Of a stretch of 64,000 nucleotides of DNA, positions 1 to 11,762 are shown piece after piece. A program made the translations under genes and the position numbers. The DNA is taken from the NCBI GenBank assembly GCA_030770535.1, contig JASVEC010000004.1, positions 434,001-498,000 of the forward strand, in the 5' to 3' direction. The stretch comes from Batkoa obscura. Its lineage: Eukaryota > Entomophthoromycota > Entomophthoromycetes > Entomophthorales > Batkoaceae. Position 1 is the stretch's first letter, and each line of letters begins with the position of its first letter. Below the pieces are notes generated by a model. The model was not told the origin of the DNA, searched no databases, and worked only from the letters and a program-made list of their open reading frames with translations.

Positions 1-927
1 TTTAATAAAAGAAATATTTTAATTTTTGATGAGGTAGCATATAAATAGGGGATTACAAATTAATTGAGTTTTCGAATTTTTTAAATTTCCGAAAAAATCA
101 ATAAAGTTTAAGGTTCTAGAATTTTAGCTTAAAGAAGACATCTTCAATTATTTGGGCTATTCCTTAAAGTAAAATATTTTCAAGTAGAGGTAAGTTTTTC
201 CTACCAAAATCTATAAAGCACTTTAATAAAGCTAAAGATCTATTAGTATTGCTACATCTTTTTAACTTCAAATTGTATTTACATGTTTTAAAGAAATCTG
301 ATAGTGTAGATAATAAACTTTGTTCTTCAAGTTTTAAACTATTAAATGAATAATTTGTATTAACGCGGAGCTACTTTATTATCAGTATAAGAATATTATT
401 TCATTTTGAGATTTACCATAGTATTATATATTTTATCATCCTTTAACAATGCTATAAATTTAAAATCCATTGGTATATAGCAGATGTATTGAAAGATGTA
501 TAAAGTTTTGATAATATGTTATTTATTATTTAAAGTTAAGTAGGCTACCTTTCAACTGTAAAGAACTTAAGCTGAGGCCTTCGATATGAAGAATAGTTAA
601 TTTTTAATCTTTAAACTAAAGAGAGATAGCCTTATCAGAAAACAACTCATTAAATAAATAGACAAAAAACAAAACTTAGCAGCACTATGTTTAAAAGCAA
701 CTTTTATTTAATTAAACTTAAACCCTATTGCGTTAAAATTTACTATTTTGATACCAACTTAAAAAATTTACTAAATACGCTCAATCAACTACAAATTAGT
801 AAATTCCAATCTAAAAAGATCCCATAAGATTTTATTGATCCATTTCGAATTAACCAAAAGAAAATTGAAATCAAAATAATTACTTTTATAATAAAAAGAA
901 AAGTTTGATTCTAAATAAAATAGAAAA
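1..927. other. AT-rich upstream region, possible very old LRR relic
   Basis: No intact gene is visible. On the minus strand between about 200 and 660, short stretches read like leucine-rich repeat protein (for example KLTILHIEGLSLSSLQLKG and FNSLKLEEQSLLSTLSDFF), but stops separate them and there is no continuous frame. The last ~80 bases before 928 would be the SRP40 leader and promoter. Confidence 0.3.
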
Positions 928-3252
928 ATGGGCTCCAATAAACGACCAGAACTTGATTCTTTAATTTATCAATATCTTTTAGATCAAGGTTTAGAAAAAG
1001 CAGCAAAAGCTCTAAAAAATGAAGCTGGTGATGTAAGTTTTTTAGTTTTTTTATATAGACTTTTAGCTAATGTTTTCTATAGAAAATATCCACCAAAGTT
1101 ACTGGCGATTTAAGTGAAGCTTTTGAATTATATAAGTAATTTTAAATATTTTTATTCATTTAATCATCTTAGCCCATAATATTAGGAAATCTGATGCCAC
1201 TTTGACAAAAGAAGGTAAATTACTATCAAAATATAAGTACACGATGTTAACTTAATATCTTCAGGATCCGCTAAAAATGTAGAAAAAGAGTCAGACCCAA
1301 GCAGTGATAGTAGCTCAGATAGTGATAGTAGCTCAGATAGTGATAGTAGCTCAGATAGTGATAGTAGCTCAGATAGTGATAGTAGCTCAGATAGTGATAG
1401 TAGCTCAGATAGTGATAGCAGCTCAGATAGTGATAGTGAAGAAGAATCTAAAGATTCATCATCTAACTCAACTGAAAGCAAAGAAGAGGACAAAAAAGAA
1501 TCAAGCAGCTCAGACAACGATAGTAGTTCAAACAGTGATAGCAGCTCAAGCAGTGATAGTGAAGAAGAAGAAAAAAAGGAAGACAAGAAAGAAGAATCAA
1601 AATCAAGCTCAAGTAGCTCTGATAGTGATAGTGATAGTGATAGTGATAGTGAAGAAGAGCCATCATCAAAATCATCTGAAAGCAAAGAAGAAGATAAAAA
1701 AGAATCAACAGATTCAACCAGCTCAAGTAGTTCAAGTAGCTCAAGCAGTGATTCTAGTAGTTCAAGCAGTGATTCTAGTAGTTCAAGCAGTGATAGTAGC
1801 TCAGATGATGATAGTAGTAACAGTAGCGATAGCGAAGATGAAAAAGACTCATCATCAAAATCGTCTGAAAGTAAAGAAGATAAAAAAGACTCATCAGACT
1901 CTAGCTCAAGCAGTGATTCTAGCTCAGACAGTGATAGTAGTTCAAGCAGTGACAGTGAAGATGAAGATTCATCAGACAAAACATCTGAAGATAAAAAAGA
2001 GGCACCAAAAACAAGCTCTAGTTCAAGTAGTGATTCTAGCTCAAGTAGTTCAGACAGTGATAGTAGCTCAGAAAGTGATAGTAGTGATAGTGAAGAAGAA
2101 GATAAAAAGGAATCATCTGAAAACAGGGAAGAAGAGAAAAAAGAATCAAGCAGTGATAGTAGCTCAAGTAGTTCAAGTAGTGATAGCAGCTCAAGTAGCG
2201 ATTCTAACTCAGACAGTGGTAGTGAAGGAAAAGATAAAAAAGAGGAATCAAAGCCAGAATCTAGTTCAAGCAGTGATAGTAGCTCAGACAGTGATAGTAG
2301 CTCAGACAGTGATAGTAGCTCAGACAGTGATAGTAGCTCAGACAGTGATAGTGAAGAAGAATCTAAAGATTCATCATCTAACTCAACTGAAAGCAAAGAA
2401 GAAGAGAAAAAAGAATCATCAGATTCTAGCTCAAGTAGTTCAAGCAGTGATTCTAGCTCAGACAGTGATGCCAGTTCAGATAGCGACAGTAGTGATAGTG
2501 AAGATGAAAAAGACTCATCAGATAAATCATCCGAAACCAAAGAAAAGGATGAAAAGGAATCATCAGAATCAAGTAGCGATAGCAGTTCAGACAGTGATTC
2601 TAGCTCAGACAGTGATAGTGAGGATAAAAAAGACTCATCAGATAAATCGTCTGAGAGTAAAGAGGATAAAAAAGAATCGTCCGACTCTAGTTCAAGTAGC
2701 TCAAGCAGTGATTCTAGCTCCAATTCTGATAAAAATGAAGCTGAAGAATCAAATGGAAAACGTAAGAATGCTTCACCACTTCCAGAATCTAAAAAATCAA
2801 AAAATAATAAGTAGGTGATTCATTTGATTATAGAGAATAAAATTGTTAATGTTATTTCTTTATTTTTTATTTTTTAGTGTAAAGGGAATTGATCATAATA
2901 CTAAGGTAAAATTCATAGTTGGATTTAAAAGAGTTTATTTAATATTAATAAATTTTAGGGAGCTCCAAAAGAAAGATTTTGTCGTATTAAAGATGAAGAT
3001 GCCGTAGTTCATGATGAAAGACTTATGGATAATCGATTTACATCCAAGGTAAAGTTCAATTTAATGGCTAATTCAATTTCAAATTAATGATTATTGTAGA
3101 GTGGGGCCTTTGGTTCATATGGTGAAAAAGCACATAATGATTTAATTGTTACTCGTGGTAAGGGGTTTACTAAAGAAAAAAATAAGAAGAAGCGTGGTTC
3201 CTATCGTGGCGGTGCTATTGATTTTCAATCTCATTCCATTAAATTTGAGTAA
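928..3252 (+). CDS. SRP40: SRP40/Nopp140-type nucleolar phosphoprotein
   Basis: Nucleolar chaperone family (yeast SRP40, animal NOLC1/Nopp140) that accompanies snoRNPs and Pol I factors. Seven exons fit GT-AG introns: 928-1032, 1083-1135, 1186-1214, 1265-2810, 2878-2905, 2959-3048, 3100-3252, giving about 660 residues. The N-terminus ([19 protein letters not shown]) is a LisH dimerisation motif. Exon 4 encodes about 515 residues of Ser/Asp/Glu blocks (SDSSSDSD type, CK2-like sites) alternating with Lys-rich spacers, the Nopp140 pattern. The C-terminus carries the SRP40_C domain: [15 protein letters not shown], then [27 protein letters not shown] and [21 protein letters not shown], ending at TAA. 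The domain is split by introns but complete. A 20-codon segment in exon 4 occurs twice (near 1432 and 2341), a recent internal duplication. High confidence; repeat length is probably polymorphic. Confidence 0.93.
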
Positions 3253-3660
3253 ATGATATAGAATTCAATGAAAGTTTTTGATAATTGATTGAATAATACG
3301 TAACCCATGGATTATATTATAGACATACTTTAATAATAAATTAAATGTTTTTTAAAATATTGAATATAAATTCTAATTCATTTGCTTTTGTTTTATAATA
3401 AAATTAATAGAATAGACAATTGGTTGTTGATGTATAGTAAAAGGGTTTAGTATGCTTATACTGACTTTAACATAATATTATATTAAATGATTTTAATGAA
3501 ATGTAATATAGACTAATGTTTAAACTATTTTGTAAATAAGAATCAGTTACGTATATTCAATTAAACTTTTGATGTAATGTACATAAAGTGTCTAAATTAA
3601 TAAATTATACGGAATAAACTATACAAAATAAATAATAATTGTATATTGAATTATCTATAT
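3253..3660. other. Convergent intergenic region
   Basis: Tail-to-tail spacer between SRP40 (+) and the phosphatase (-). AT-rich with no ORF of note; it should hold both 3' UTRs. Confidence 0.6.
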
Positions 3661-4671
3661 TTATAACTCCTTTTTAAAGACATCTAAAACCTCCTTTGCT
3701 TGATCCCAGTAGATAATTTTAGCTTTAATTTGATGGCCATCAGTAGTTAATATTTTAGCTAATTTACGTCCTTTTCTAACTAAAAATAAATCACCCCTAA
3801 AAGAAGATTACAAGTTAACATATATTTCTTTTAAATTCGTGTCAGTGCTTACTCGTCTAATGTACAACCAGCACAAAAATCATTCATACCATCCCCGATA
3901 TAAATTGTTTTTTTGTAATCGAATTGGGTTTTTAATTGTTTTACTTTAATTCCTAAATAAAACAATTGATAAATGTATATGATCAATTATAAACTATTTA
4001 TTTTTTACCTTTACATAAATTGACAGAACAAGTATTCTCAATTCCATTAGCTTTTGTATTACAATTTGGTGGCGTATTAAATACAGGTAACAAAGTGATC
4101 AAATTTCCCTCAATCTTAGCTTCATTAGTAATAATATTATCAAAACAATCAATTAACTTATAATTCTTTAAAATAGTTGATAAAAATAATGAGTTTCCAT
4201 CTGATATAATATTAATTGAATGATCTTGTTTTTTAGCTAATAAAATAGCTTCAATCATATCAGGGGAAATTGGAAATGTTGATAAACATTGCTGAATTTG
4301 TTCGGGTGTAGTTCCTTTGGAGTGAATTGTTTTTAAATTCGATTGCTAACAGAATTAATATAAATATTATTATTATTATTATGTTTAATCTAAAGTTACC
4401 ATTGTTTCTACCCAAACACCACTTTGATCTAAAATACTAATACCATCTGGATAATAATATTCTAATACATGGTAATCACTAAATATTTTATTTTATTTAT
4501 ATTTTTAAATAAAATAAAATAAAATAAAATAAAATAAAATGATTTTATTTAATTACCTATCTTTATCAGCCAAGGACCTAGGATATTGATTATTATTATT
4601 TTAAATATTTTTGTTGACTTCTATTACCAATCAAAATCATAGATAATTAATGTTTTGTTAGAATCACTCAT
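3661..4671 (-). CDS. HAD-family phosphatase, PHOSPHO1/2-like
   Basis: Six exons on the minus strand: 4671-4628, 4577-4557, 4478-4400, 4345-4009, 3952-3853, 3796-3661, all GT-AG, giving 238 residues. The HAD nucleophile motif sits at the N-terminus (IIYDFDWS, Asp at first and third positions) and is followed by LADKDSD, typical of the PHOSPHO (Put_Phosphatase) group. Motif II is INIISDGNS and motif III/IV is the late YIGDGMNDFCAG block, which binds Mg2+. Length suits the family, whose members dephosphorylate small phospho-compounds such as phosphoethanolamine, phosphocholine or pyridoxal phosphate; the substrate here cannot be told. Exon 2 is only 21 nt and completes the catalytic motif, so any exon skipping would alter the active site. 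It is convergent with SRP40. Family call firm; substrate unknown. Confidence 0.88.
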
Positions 4672-4913
4672 TTTGAAAGAAATAATTTTGAAAAGGATTT
4701 TTGTTGTTCTATTTATACTATTTATCCCTTTGATGGCATTTGAAATAATGAACTATTCAATTATTTTAAAAAGAAAATTGAAGTTTCTATTTTTATCAAG
4801 AATAGCCAAAATTTTGTGTACTTGTAATGTAAAGTTAACTCATGTCACAAACTGTTAAAATAATAAAATGATTTAATATACGATAAAATTTTATTACAAA
4901 ATATGAAATAAAC

Positions 4914-5498
4914 TTAAATTAAATGAACACTAATAATAATAATGGAGAATAAAATAGAATAGCCCCAATGATTATTTGTAATAGAACTGTGACTATTCAT
5001 GTTAATAACATTTTGTGATGATTTAGAATAAACTGAAGATGCCTTAGCTCGAACGGTAGTTTTTGATACATTTTTAACCGAATCAGTTGAAGAATCTGAA
5101 CTGGAATCTGAGGCATCGGAAGTACTCTTAGAATCTCCAGATTTAGTCTTTGTAGCCTTAGTGGAAGTAGAAGCATCGGTAATACTAGTCGCAGTGCTCT
5201 CTGTCTTACTAGTAGAAGAAGTTTTTTGATTTGGATCGTTTTTATTAAATATTGAATTGACACAATCTTGAAAACATGAATTAGGTACTCCATTATTGGA
5301 ACTATCAATACATTTATCAGTACATTCCGATGTGGCATTTGCTTGATCATCACTTGGATTAGGTAAATTCAAGCATTGAGTTAAACAAGACACATCTCCT
5401 TTACATTGATTTTGACATTGTTTGGCAGTAGAACTACCTACAGCTTGGACGGTTAATATAAAAATTGTGAAGATTATGGTGAATAATATAGATTTCAT
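4914..5498 (-). CDS. Small secreted Cys-rich, Ser/Thr-rich protein with probable GPI anchor
   Basis: 194 residues in one exon. Residues 1-19 are a clear signal peptide (MKSILFTIIFTIFILTVQA). The mature N-terminus has eight cysteines in two similar units, each a pair of C-x3-C (CQNQC...CLTQC, then CTDKC...CFQDC), suggesting four disulphides. Residues ~85-165 are Ser/Thr/Lys-rich (STSKTEST, SSDSSTDS), the usual O-mannosylated stalk. The C-terminus ends in a hydrophobic tail (SILFSIIIISVHLI) behind small residues, as in GPI-anchor signals. This layout is common for fungal wall or plasma-membrane surface proteins. I do not recognise a named family. Predicted location is the cell surface; function unknown. 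Confidence 0.75.
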   Translation of the reverse strand: MKSILFTIIFTIFILTVQAVGSSTAKQCQNQCKGDVSCLTQCLNLPNPSDDQANATSECTDKCIDSSNNGVPNSCFQDCVNSIFNKNDPNQKTSSTSKTESTATSITDASTSTKATKTKSGDSKSTSDASDSSSDSSTDSVKNVSKTTVRAKASSVYSKSSQNVINMNSHSSITNNHWGYSILFSIIIISVHLI

Positions 5499-7281
5499 AT
5501 TAAGTATTAATAGATAAAAAGAATTAAAAATTAAATGTGTATTAACTTTATATTTTAAAAGAGTCTCATTTGATCTTTATATATATTATTTCTAAACTAT
5601 TTCTTACCCCATTCAATTTAACTTTGCTTGAGTTATTAAGCATTTGCTTTAAAATTTAATACCCCTAACTCTCCTTAAACCCAACTATAAATTTCAATCT
5701 ATTGTTTGAAATGGTTATTTTTAGAATCACATAAATTTGAAACTTACAAAAAAATTTCTAGACAAAAATTTAACCCGATTTTTTAAAAATTTGATTGCGA
5801 AATTTTTAATGTGGGCATAAACTTAGTGATGGCTTCATAGCCATAACAGCATTAGATTAGTTTTGGTGGGGGGGGGTATTGCTTACGCATATGATCGCAG
5901 CTTCTCCAACTCTTTCGCGAATTTTTTAACTACTCAGTTAAAAGTGTTTTTTTTGAATTTCGAAAAAAGGACTAGCTTTAAAAAAATCAGTTAGTCAAGT
6001 AGTTCAATGAAAAACTACCACTAGTTGTTTCGCAAAAGAGTTAGAACAGCTGTATGCTAATGGGTATAAATTTTTAATAAACTTCAGCTTTATAAAAGTA
6101 ACTCAATTTGAAATTTAGTAAGTATTTTAACATGTACAGCTTTTTAACTTTTATGATTAAAATAGCCATCACACTACTATTTAAGAATTTTGATATTTAA
6201 AATTATTTATCGTTTAATATTATTGAAATGACACTAAATTTTTTTTAAAATAAACTAATAGTATAACATTTTGATATAGGTAGCATACAGGTGGATACAT
6301 CACTTTTTACTACAAAGAATTTTCAATTTATAATAAAGTTGAATTTCAACCAAAAAACGGGAATTGAATTAAAAAAGTAATTATTATTGACTTTTAATAA
6401 GGTTAGCGTTGGAGGATGAGTTTCTATTTTATTAAAACTAATAGTAGTTAATATCACAAAAAACCATTCTTTATTAAAAAATAGCTTATACCTATCTGAC
6501 CGTTATTCACTACTCATTTTTAAGCCTATTACCAGCTACAGGTGAACAAAATTTTTATGAAACTTCCGAAAACAGCTACAACTCTAAAGTAAAAACCCTA
6601 GGACCTAAAAATTAGCACTAATAGTCTAGTTGAATTGTGGATTAGATCTACAAAATTAAATCTTTAAACCTACATTCAAATACCAAAGTTATTACTACCT
6701 GAAGTCGACCATATTGTTATTAAGCTTTGCAATGAAAAAAAGTTGTAAAATAGAATGCTAAAAATATTGGAAAGAGCGTGTTTACTATGATTTAGTAGTT
6801 TACACTACCATGGCTTACAATATTAGTTAAAAAAACTATTCATGTGGATAACCTTTATCTTATCTAATAAAAACTTATTTTATCAATTTTACTTGTAAAA
6901 AAATATTCTTTTTGATTGAAATCCATATGAGGTTGGACTCACTTTGAACTCACTTTTAGCATATACTTGACTAAGATATTATTACTTTCAAATAATTTTT
7001 GTTATATTGAACAAAATAATATATATGAAATTACTATTTAGAGAAGGTAAGCCATTTTTTGTGAATTTTCATAGTATAATGTTTGTCTTATTAATACTTT
7101 TTAAACTTAAAAAAGTTTATATAAACCCTTAGAACCATATAGTTCACCTATTTCATAGAAGAGCAATACTGTTTCAACCAGATTTGATTATTCGAGTTTC
7201 TGTTAAGTACAAAAGAAATTATAAGCTACAAAAAGCAAATAATCATAATTTTTGATATTCATTCTTTGAAAATTAAAGAAA
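5499..7281. other. Long AT-rich intergenic region
   Basis: No gene supported. It contains the 171 bp inverted-repeat element listed separately and a G-run at about 5868-5876. The rest is AT-rich with frequent stops in all frames. A degenerate version of the F-box family promoter block (TTTCATAGAAGAGC) lies near 7151-7165. Confidence 0.5.
5887..6057. repeat. Imperfect terminal inverted repeat element (MITE-like)
   Basis: The left end (GCATATGATCGCAGCTTCTC then CAACTCTTTCGCGAA) pairs with the reverse complement of the right end (GCATACAGCTGTTCTAACTC then TTTTGCGAA), giving ~30 bp imperfect terminal inverted repeats. The interior is partly palindromic too (ACTACT and AGTTAGTC blocks). There is no coding potential. 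It shows no similarity to the ~100 bp MITE elsewhere in the window. A single copy was seen, so the family status is inference. Confidence 0.5.
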
Positions 7282-9087
7282 ATGAATCTCACTCTTAAAC
7301 TCGAGAAACTTGGAAAATAAATCATTAAGACTATTTTAAATCACCTTTCAGTTGAAGGCAATTTTGAGTTACTCATCTGCTCCAAAGAATAGAACAAAGC
7401 GATAATAACAATTTTATGGGGCGGTGCGGGACTAGGTTACTATAAGAGTTATTAATATTGTAAAGTAATAAGAGCATTGATAAATACGATATCTACATTG
7501 AATATATCAACTTTAGAGATCCCCAAGGTTTATCAATTCATCATTCATCATTTCCATATTTTAATAAGCTCTACATAACTCTAATAGAATATTTAAATAA
7601 CAGAGAGGCTTTTTGTAAAATCTTACTTATAGGAGTACAACATGAAAACCGTATTGACGACATGTCAATCGAAGAATACATAACTGCGAATGCAATTAAT
7701 ATTAAAGAAATGCTGAAAATTTAAGGTATCTATGTGAAAGTTGATACTTAGTGGTCGAAGTTAAAAGCTACTCTTGCTTAATTAACTTGCCTTGAGTCGA
7801 AGGGTCTTAGTTTATGTAACTAAGGTAGACTTAACTTAATAGAAATAGTATGTAGTAAGCTACGAATTATGTAAAACAAATACAATGGAAGATACTACTA
7901 TAAAATCTATATCAGATGTTGTCAGAAAGACTTAGTGACTTTATTAATGATACGTTATCAGGGAGTAATCCAATTAAAAAGCCTCGAGTTATCATATTGA
8001 AGAATCTCTTTTATACTCCAACAAGTATGGATATCAAAACGAGAAGATAATATTGTTTGCAATATGAAGTTATAAATTCTCGCAGCAAATCAAAATAAGG
8101 GACTCGGACTTGGTTGTGTTTGAACTTGAGAACACAACAACTTAAATGATTGTTGTGTTATAATCAATCCGAGAGCTAAATAAAGCAATATTTCACATCT
8201 AAACGTTTAGAGTTTTGGTGACTATCTTAAAAAACCAATAGTTCCAACCTTGCCATCCACCTTAAGTTCATTGGCAGTATGCACTAATCACTTTGTTGAA
8301 GCTCCATTTTTTATAAAAATATTAAATAGATTTGATAATCTGAGGGCACTTGAGTTGAGTAAAGCTCAATTTTCATCAAGGTATGATAGCTGTTTACTAG
8401 ATAAATGATTCCTGCAATTCAAAAGATTAATTATCAAGATCATGGACATAAGAGATTTAAACTTCAAGAATTCCATATAAATTTAAACAATTATCTAAAA
8501 CTTGAAATGTTTTATTATTACGACTGTCTTAGGTTATGTTTGGTGGATATCTAAATTTGAAAACTTTATACTTATATCACATTAGCTTATTAAAGAGGAG
8601 TATAGACAATAAATTACATCCAAAATTAAATGAATTAAGTTTACAAAGGTGCGGTAATATTTTCTCTAAACCTTTGTATTAGATATTCAATATGCTAACA
8701 ATCATGTGCTTTTATTTAGATATTTAGGAAAATAATTCTTTACTTTTAATCAATAAAGTTCATCCAAAAAAAAGAACAGTATAATTACGTTAAAAATTGA
8801 AAGGTTAGCTTTAAGAGCATTTTTTTTATTTCTTATATTCATAGTGTTATAATTTATATAACCTTGAAGTAATAGAATGTTGACTTGATATTGATGTACT
8901 ATTACCAATCTATAAATTAGCAGTTGATTCTAACATAGTCAATATTATGTTTGGAGGAATATTTTGTCTTATTTTTATTATTTTTATTTTGAAGTATTTT
9001 AAAAGTATAAACTTGATTAACGTTATAAGATGTGAAGCTTCTTTAATGGTGAAATACTTCAATAATCTTGAATTATATTTTAGATAA
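7282..9087 (+). pseudogene. F-box/LRR family copy 1 (decayed, split by LTR-like repeat)
   Basis: Recognisable by alignment to the intact member at 31529-32893: start MNLTLKLEKLGK, F-box core NHLSVEGNFELLICSKE-NKAIITILW, later LRR segments, and the family tail KYFNNLELYFR before TAA at 9085. The frame is broken by many stops and shifts. A 465 bp TG...CA repeat (7733-8197) sits in the middle of the region that encodes the F/QNL segment. Codons at conserved Gln positions read as stops (LDK*FLQFKRL near 8401). In intact relatives the product is an F-box adaptor with leucine-rich repeats, presumably in SCF ubiquitin ligases. This copy cannot make it. Confidence 0.8.
7733..8197. mobile_element. Solo-LTR-like repeat, copy A
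   Basis: 465 bp, begins TGTGAAAG and ends TTTCACA (TG...CA ends with a 7 bp terminal inverted repeat), flanked by a 4 bp direct repeat TCTA (7729-7732 and 8198-8201). An AATAAAG signal lies about 10-15 bp before the 3' end and a TATAATC block just upstream. These features fit a solitary LTR left by recombination. There is no internal coding region. It is inserted in an F-box pseudogene. Fossil; the family (Ty1 or Ty3 type) cannot be told. Confidence 0.65.
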
Positions 9088-9760
9088 TAAATAAAATAAA
9101 ATTATGAAGGTTATTTATGCTTTTGTTTCTACTTTTATCTGATTATAGTTAATCTCATAAATATTTTTTTGAAAGCAATTCATACTATTTAATTTTTGAT
9201 TTAGTGTAAACTTTATAAGTACCCAAGACCCACAGGTGGCAATGTTCTAAAAAATTGATAAAAGTTGAAGTACGGTAGATAGTCCTACATTTGTATTAGG
9301 TCTTTAGCGAGTATCCTAAACCATGTTGAGCTTTTACTTTTGACAATATTTTCAGCTATAGTTGAGATGATACATTGATGTTAAAGGTATAAAGTTCAGA
9401 CAAAATTTAATAAAGCCTTCTTATTGCTCATAGAATGAAAACAGTTCAAGGATTTAAAAAAAAGGCAAATTAAACTTTGAAAAAACCCTTTAATCATCTT
9501 GTAAGACATTTGAATAATTTAGCACAAATTGTTAATGTTTCTTTGAAAAACTCGGTTCTCTAAAAATATTGATTTTTTGATAAAAACTTAAAACCAATTC
9601 TTATTGGCCTATTAATTTCATTGTGTATCAAATAAAAAAACACTTGAAATTATAAAGCCAAATTGTGTAGTTTTATAAAAATTCAATAACAAGATAAAAA
9701 ATGAATTCTTAGTTTTTTTTCTCTTTTAAATAATTATTTGTAACCTGAGCTAGTTCCAAA
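9088..9760. promoter_or_regulatory. Spacer with F-box family promoter block
   Basis: AT-rich spacer between F-box copies 1 and 2. At 9662-9681 the sequence TTGTGTAGTTTTATAAAAAT matches the TATA-containing block found upstream of other copies, about 85 nt before the copy 2 start codon. Nothing else recognised. Confidence 0.5.
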
Positions 9761-11061
9761 ATGAACAATCTATTTCAATTTGAGAACCTTGTAAAAATGA
9801 TCATTAGACAAGTTTTGCACCACCTTATAAATGAAGATAAGTGTAATTTACTTCTATGTTGTAAAGCATGGAGTAAAGTAACAATACCTATATTATTGGA
9901 GGATGTCAATGTGGATGCATATTACCATAAATATAGTAAATGAATGAAGAAAGCATTTAAAAGATACGGCTCTTATATTAGATGTTTAAAACTTGGGAGG
10001 TAGTAAGATTTACCAATTAACTCATTAACATATCCAAATTGCAAAAAGTTATATTTACGTTTGAACAATTATTTAAGTAATAAAGAGAATTCAAATGCTA
10101 TTCGATTAGTAGGCATTCGCTATTTAGGCGAAATAGATGGTCTATTGACGAAAGAGTATTTACTTTTAATAGAGTTGGTATCAAAGAAATGCTTTAAAAC
10201 TTAAATCATATAGAACTTGGTGATTTCGAGGATTATTTAACAATATTAATAATACCAATATTATCATCAACTTTAAAGTCATTAGTTATTATAAATAATT
10301 TTAATCCTGGTATTCCATATTTTGTAGAGCTATCCAACAAGTTTTATAACTTAAAGTAACCTAAATTAACTAGTGTTATACTTAAATTTAAAATGAATCA
10401 AAGTAAAATGTTCAGATTTTAAAGAATTATGTATAAATTTAATTATCTAAAGCTTAAAACACTCTACTATGAAGGCTATTATCAGTTATTATTTGACGGA
10501 GTATCCAAGTTAAAGTAGTTAAAATTAACCCACATTGATTTATTTAAAATCAACATAGATAGTCGAGTATTTCCAAAATTAAATTATTTAAACTTGATAG
10601 ACTGCAGAAGTAATTCATCTAGCCTTCTGTATTCAGTATTTAATATGTCAATAATCACCTGTCTAAATTTGTCAATAAATCATAGCAATGGATTGCTTTT
10701 AATCAATGAAATTTATCCAAAAATGAAGAATAATATAGTTACATTAAGGATTCAAAGGTTGACTTTGGGGGTAGCTTTTTAGTTTTTTATATAGTTCATG
10801 CCCTATGTTACACAATCTTAGTATAATTGATCGTCGATTCAATAATAATATATCATTTCAAAAGTATAAAATAATAGTCGATTCCAATTTAACTAATGTA
10901 TTATTTGAATCAATTGCTTGCTTTAAATTCGGCATTTTCATTGACTTAAATATTTTAAGAATGTAAATTCATTTAGAATTCTGAATTGTATAAGTTTTTT
11001 AGAATTGAAGTATTTCAATAACTCTAAATACTATTTCAGCAAGAAACAAAATAACCTATGA
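9761..11061 (+). pseudogene. F-box/LRR family copy 2 (full length, multiply disrupted)
   Basis: Starts with the family N-terminus MNNLFQFENLVK at the expected distance from the TATA block, then an F-box (VLHHLINEDKCNLLLCCKAW, PILLEDVNVDAYY). The open frame ends at 9943 (TGA). Homology then continues to the tail KYFNNSKYYFSK and TGA at 11061. Expected Gln or Glu codons read as stops (for example ML*NLNHIEL near 10190 and K*LKLTHID near 10518). The LRR region is fully recognisable (LFDGVSKLK, LLYSVFNMS, LLLINEIYPKMKNNIVTLRI). It is non-coding now, but decay appears moderate. Confidence 0.82.
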
Positions 11062-11762
11062 TAGCTGCTTGAATTTTTTTATTTGATTTATTTTAAAAAA
11101 GGAAAAAGCATCAGTAGAAATCTATTGAGGAGCAGGCTTTAACTTAACCTAATGCAGCTTAATTGAACTAAACAGCATAAGCCTTTGAGGGATTTATTTG
11201 CTATACTCTCAGCCCGCGTTTCCTCTTTTTTTAATAAAAGGTTTTCATTCCAAAAAAAGAAACTGAATTAGAGGGACTAAACTAGTGTACTTGAAGTTAA
11301 TATAATAAAATGTTCTGTGGAGGAGTTAGATTACCAAGGGGCTTGGCTAGCTGTTGTACAGCACAACAGGGATATATTTATCATATAGGTAGAATAACTA
11401 ATCAGGAGCAAAGCAGAAGGAAGTAATCAACTAAAAAATAACTTGAACTCATAAAAAACTTAACCTACTTTTAAGTGAATTTATTTTTTAAATTCTTATT
11501 AAAATACTAAATATAATTTAATAACCCAAAAATTGGTCTATTAATGCAAGCAGTTGAGCAATATAATTTATCTAACTTTTCTTTAACCTTTTTGACCTCT
11601 CCTTAAATAAAGATAGGATAAACTTAAAATTTTTAATCTGTAGGTCATTTTAAATATATATACATGTAGAATACTGCTTTATATGCTAACTTTTATTATC
11701 CTTCAATTTAAATAAAGCTACAAAATTAAAGCTGAAGCTGTATTAATATTATTTTATTACAG
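11062..11762. other. Intergenic region, nothing recognised
   Basis: A somewhat GC-richer patch at about 11120-11400 (containing AGCCCGCGTTTCC and GGCTTGGCTAGC) stands out from the AT-rich surroundings but gives no ORF, no tRNA fold and no repeat seen elsewhere in the window. Confidence 0.4.

Noticed and set aside
1182-2723. 513-codon Leu/Ser-rich minus-strand ORF, and a 504-codon plus ORF in another frame
   Set aside because: Both are frame shadows of the TCA/AGT/GAT repeats in SRP40 exon 4; the SRP40 frame has LisH and SRP40_C ends.
4655-4858. 67-codon plus-strand ORF
   Set aside because: Overlaps the phosphatase start on the other strand; AT-driven hydrophobic composition and no homology.
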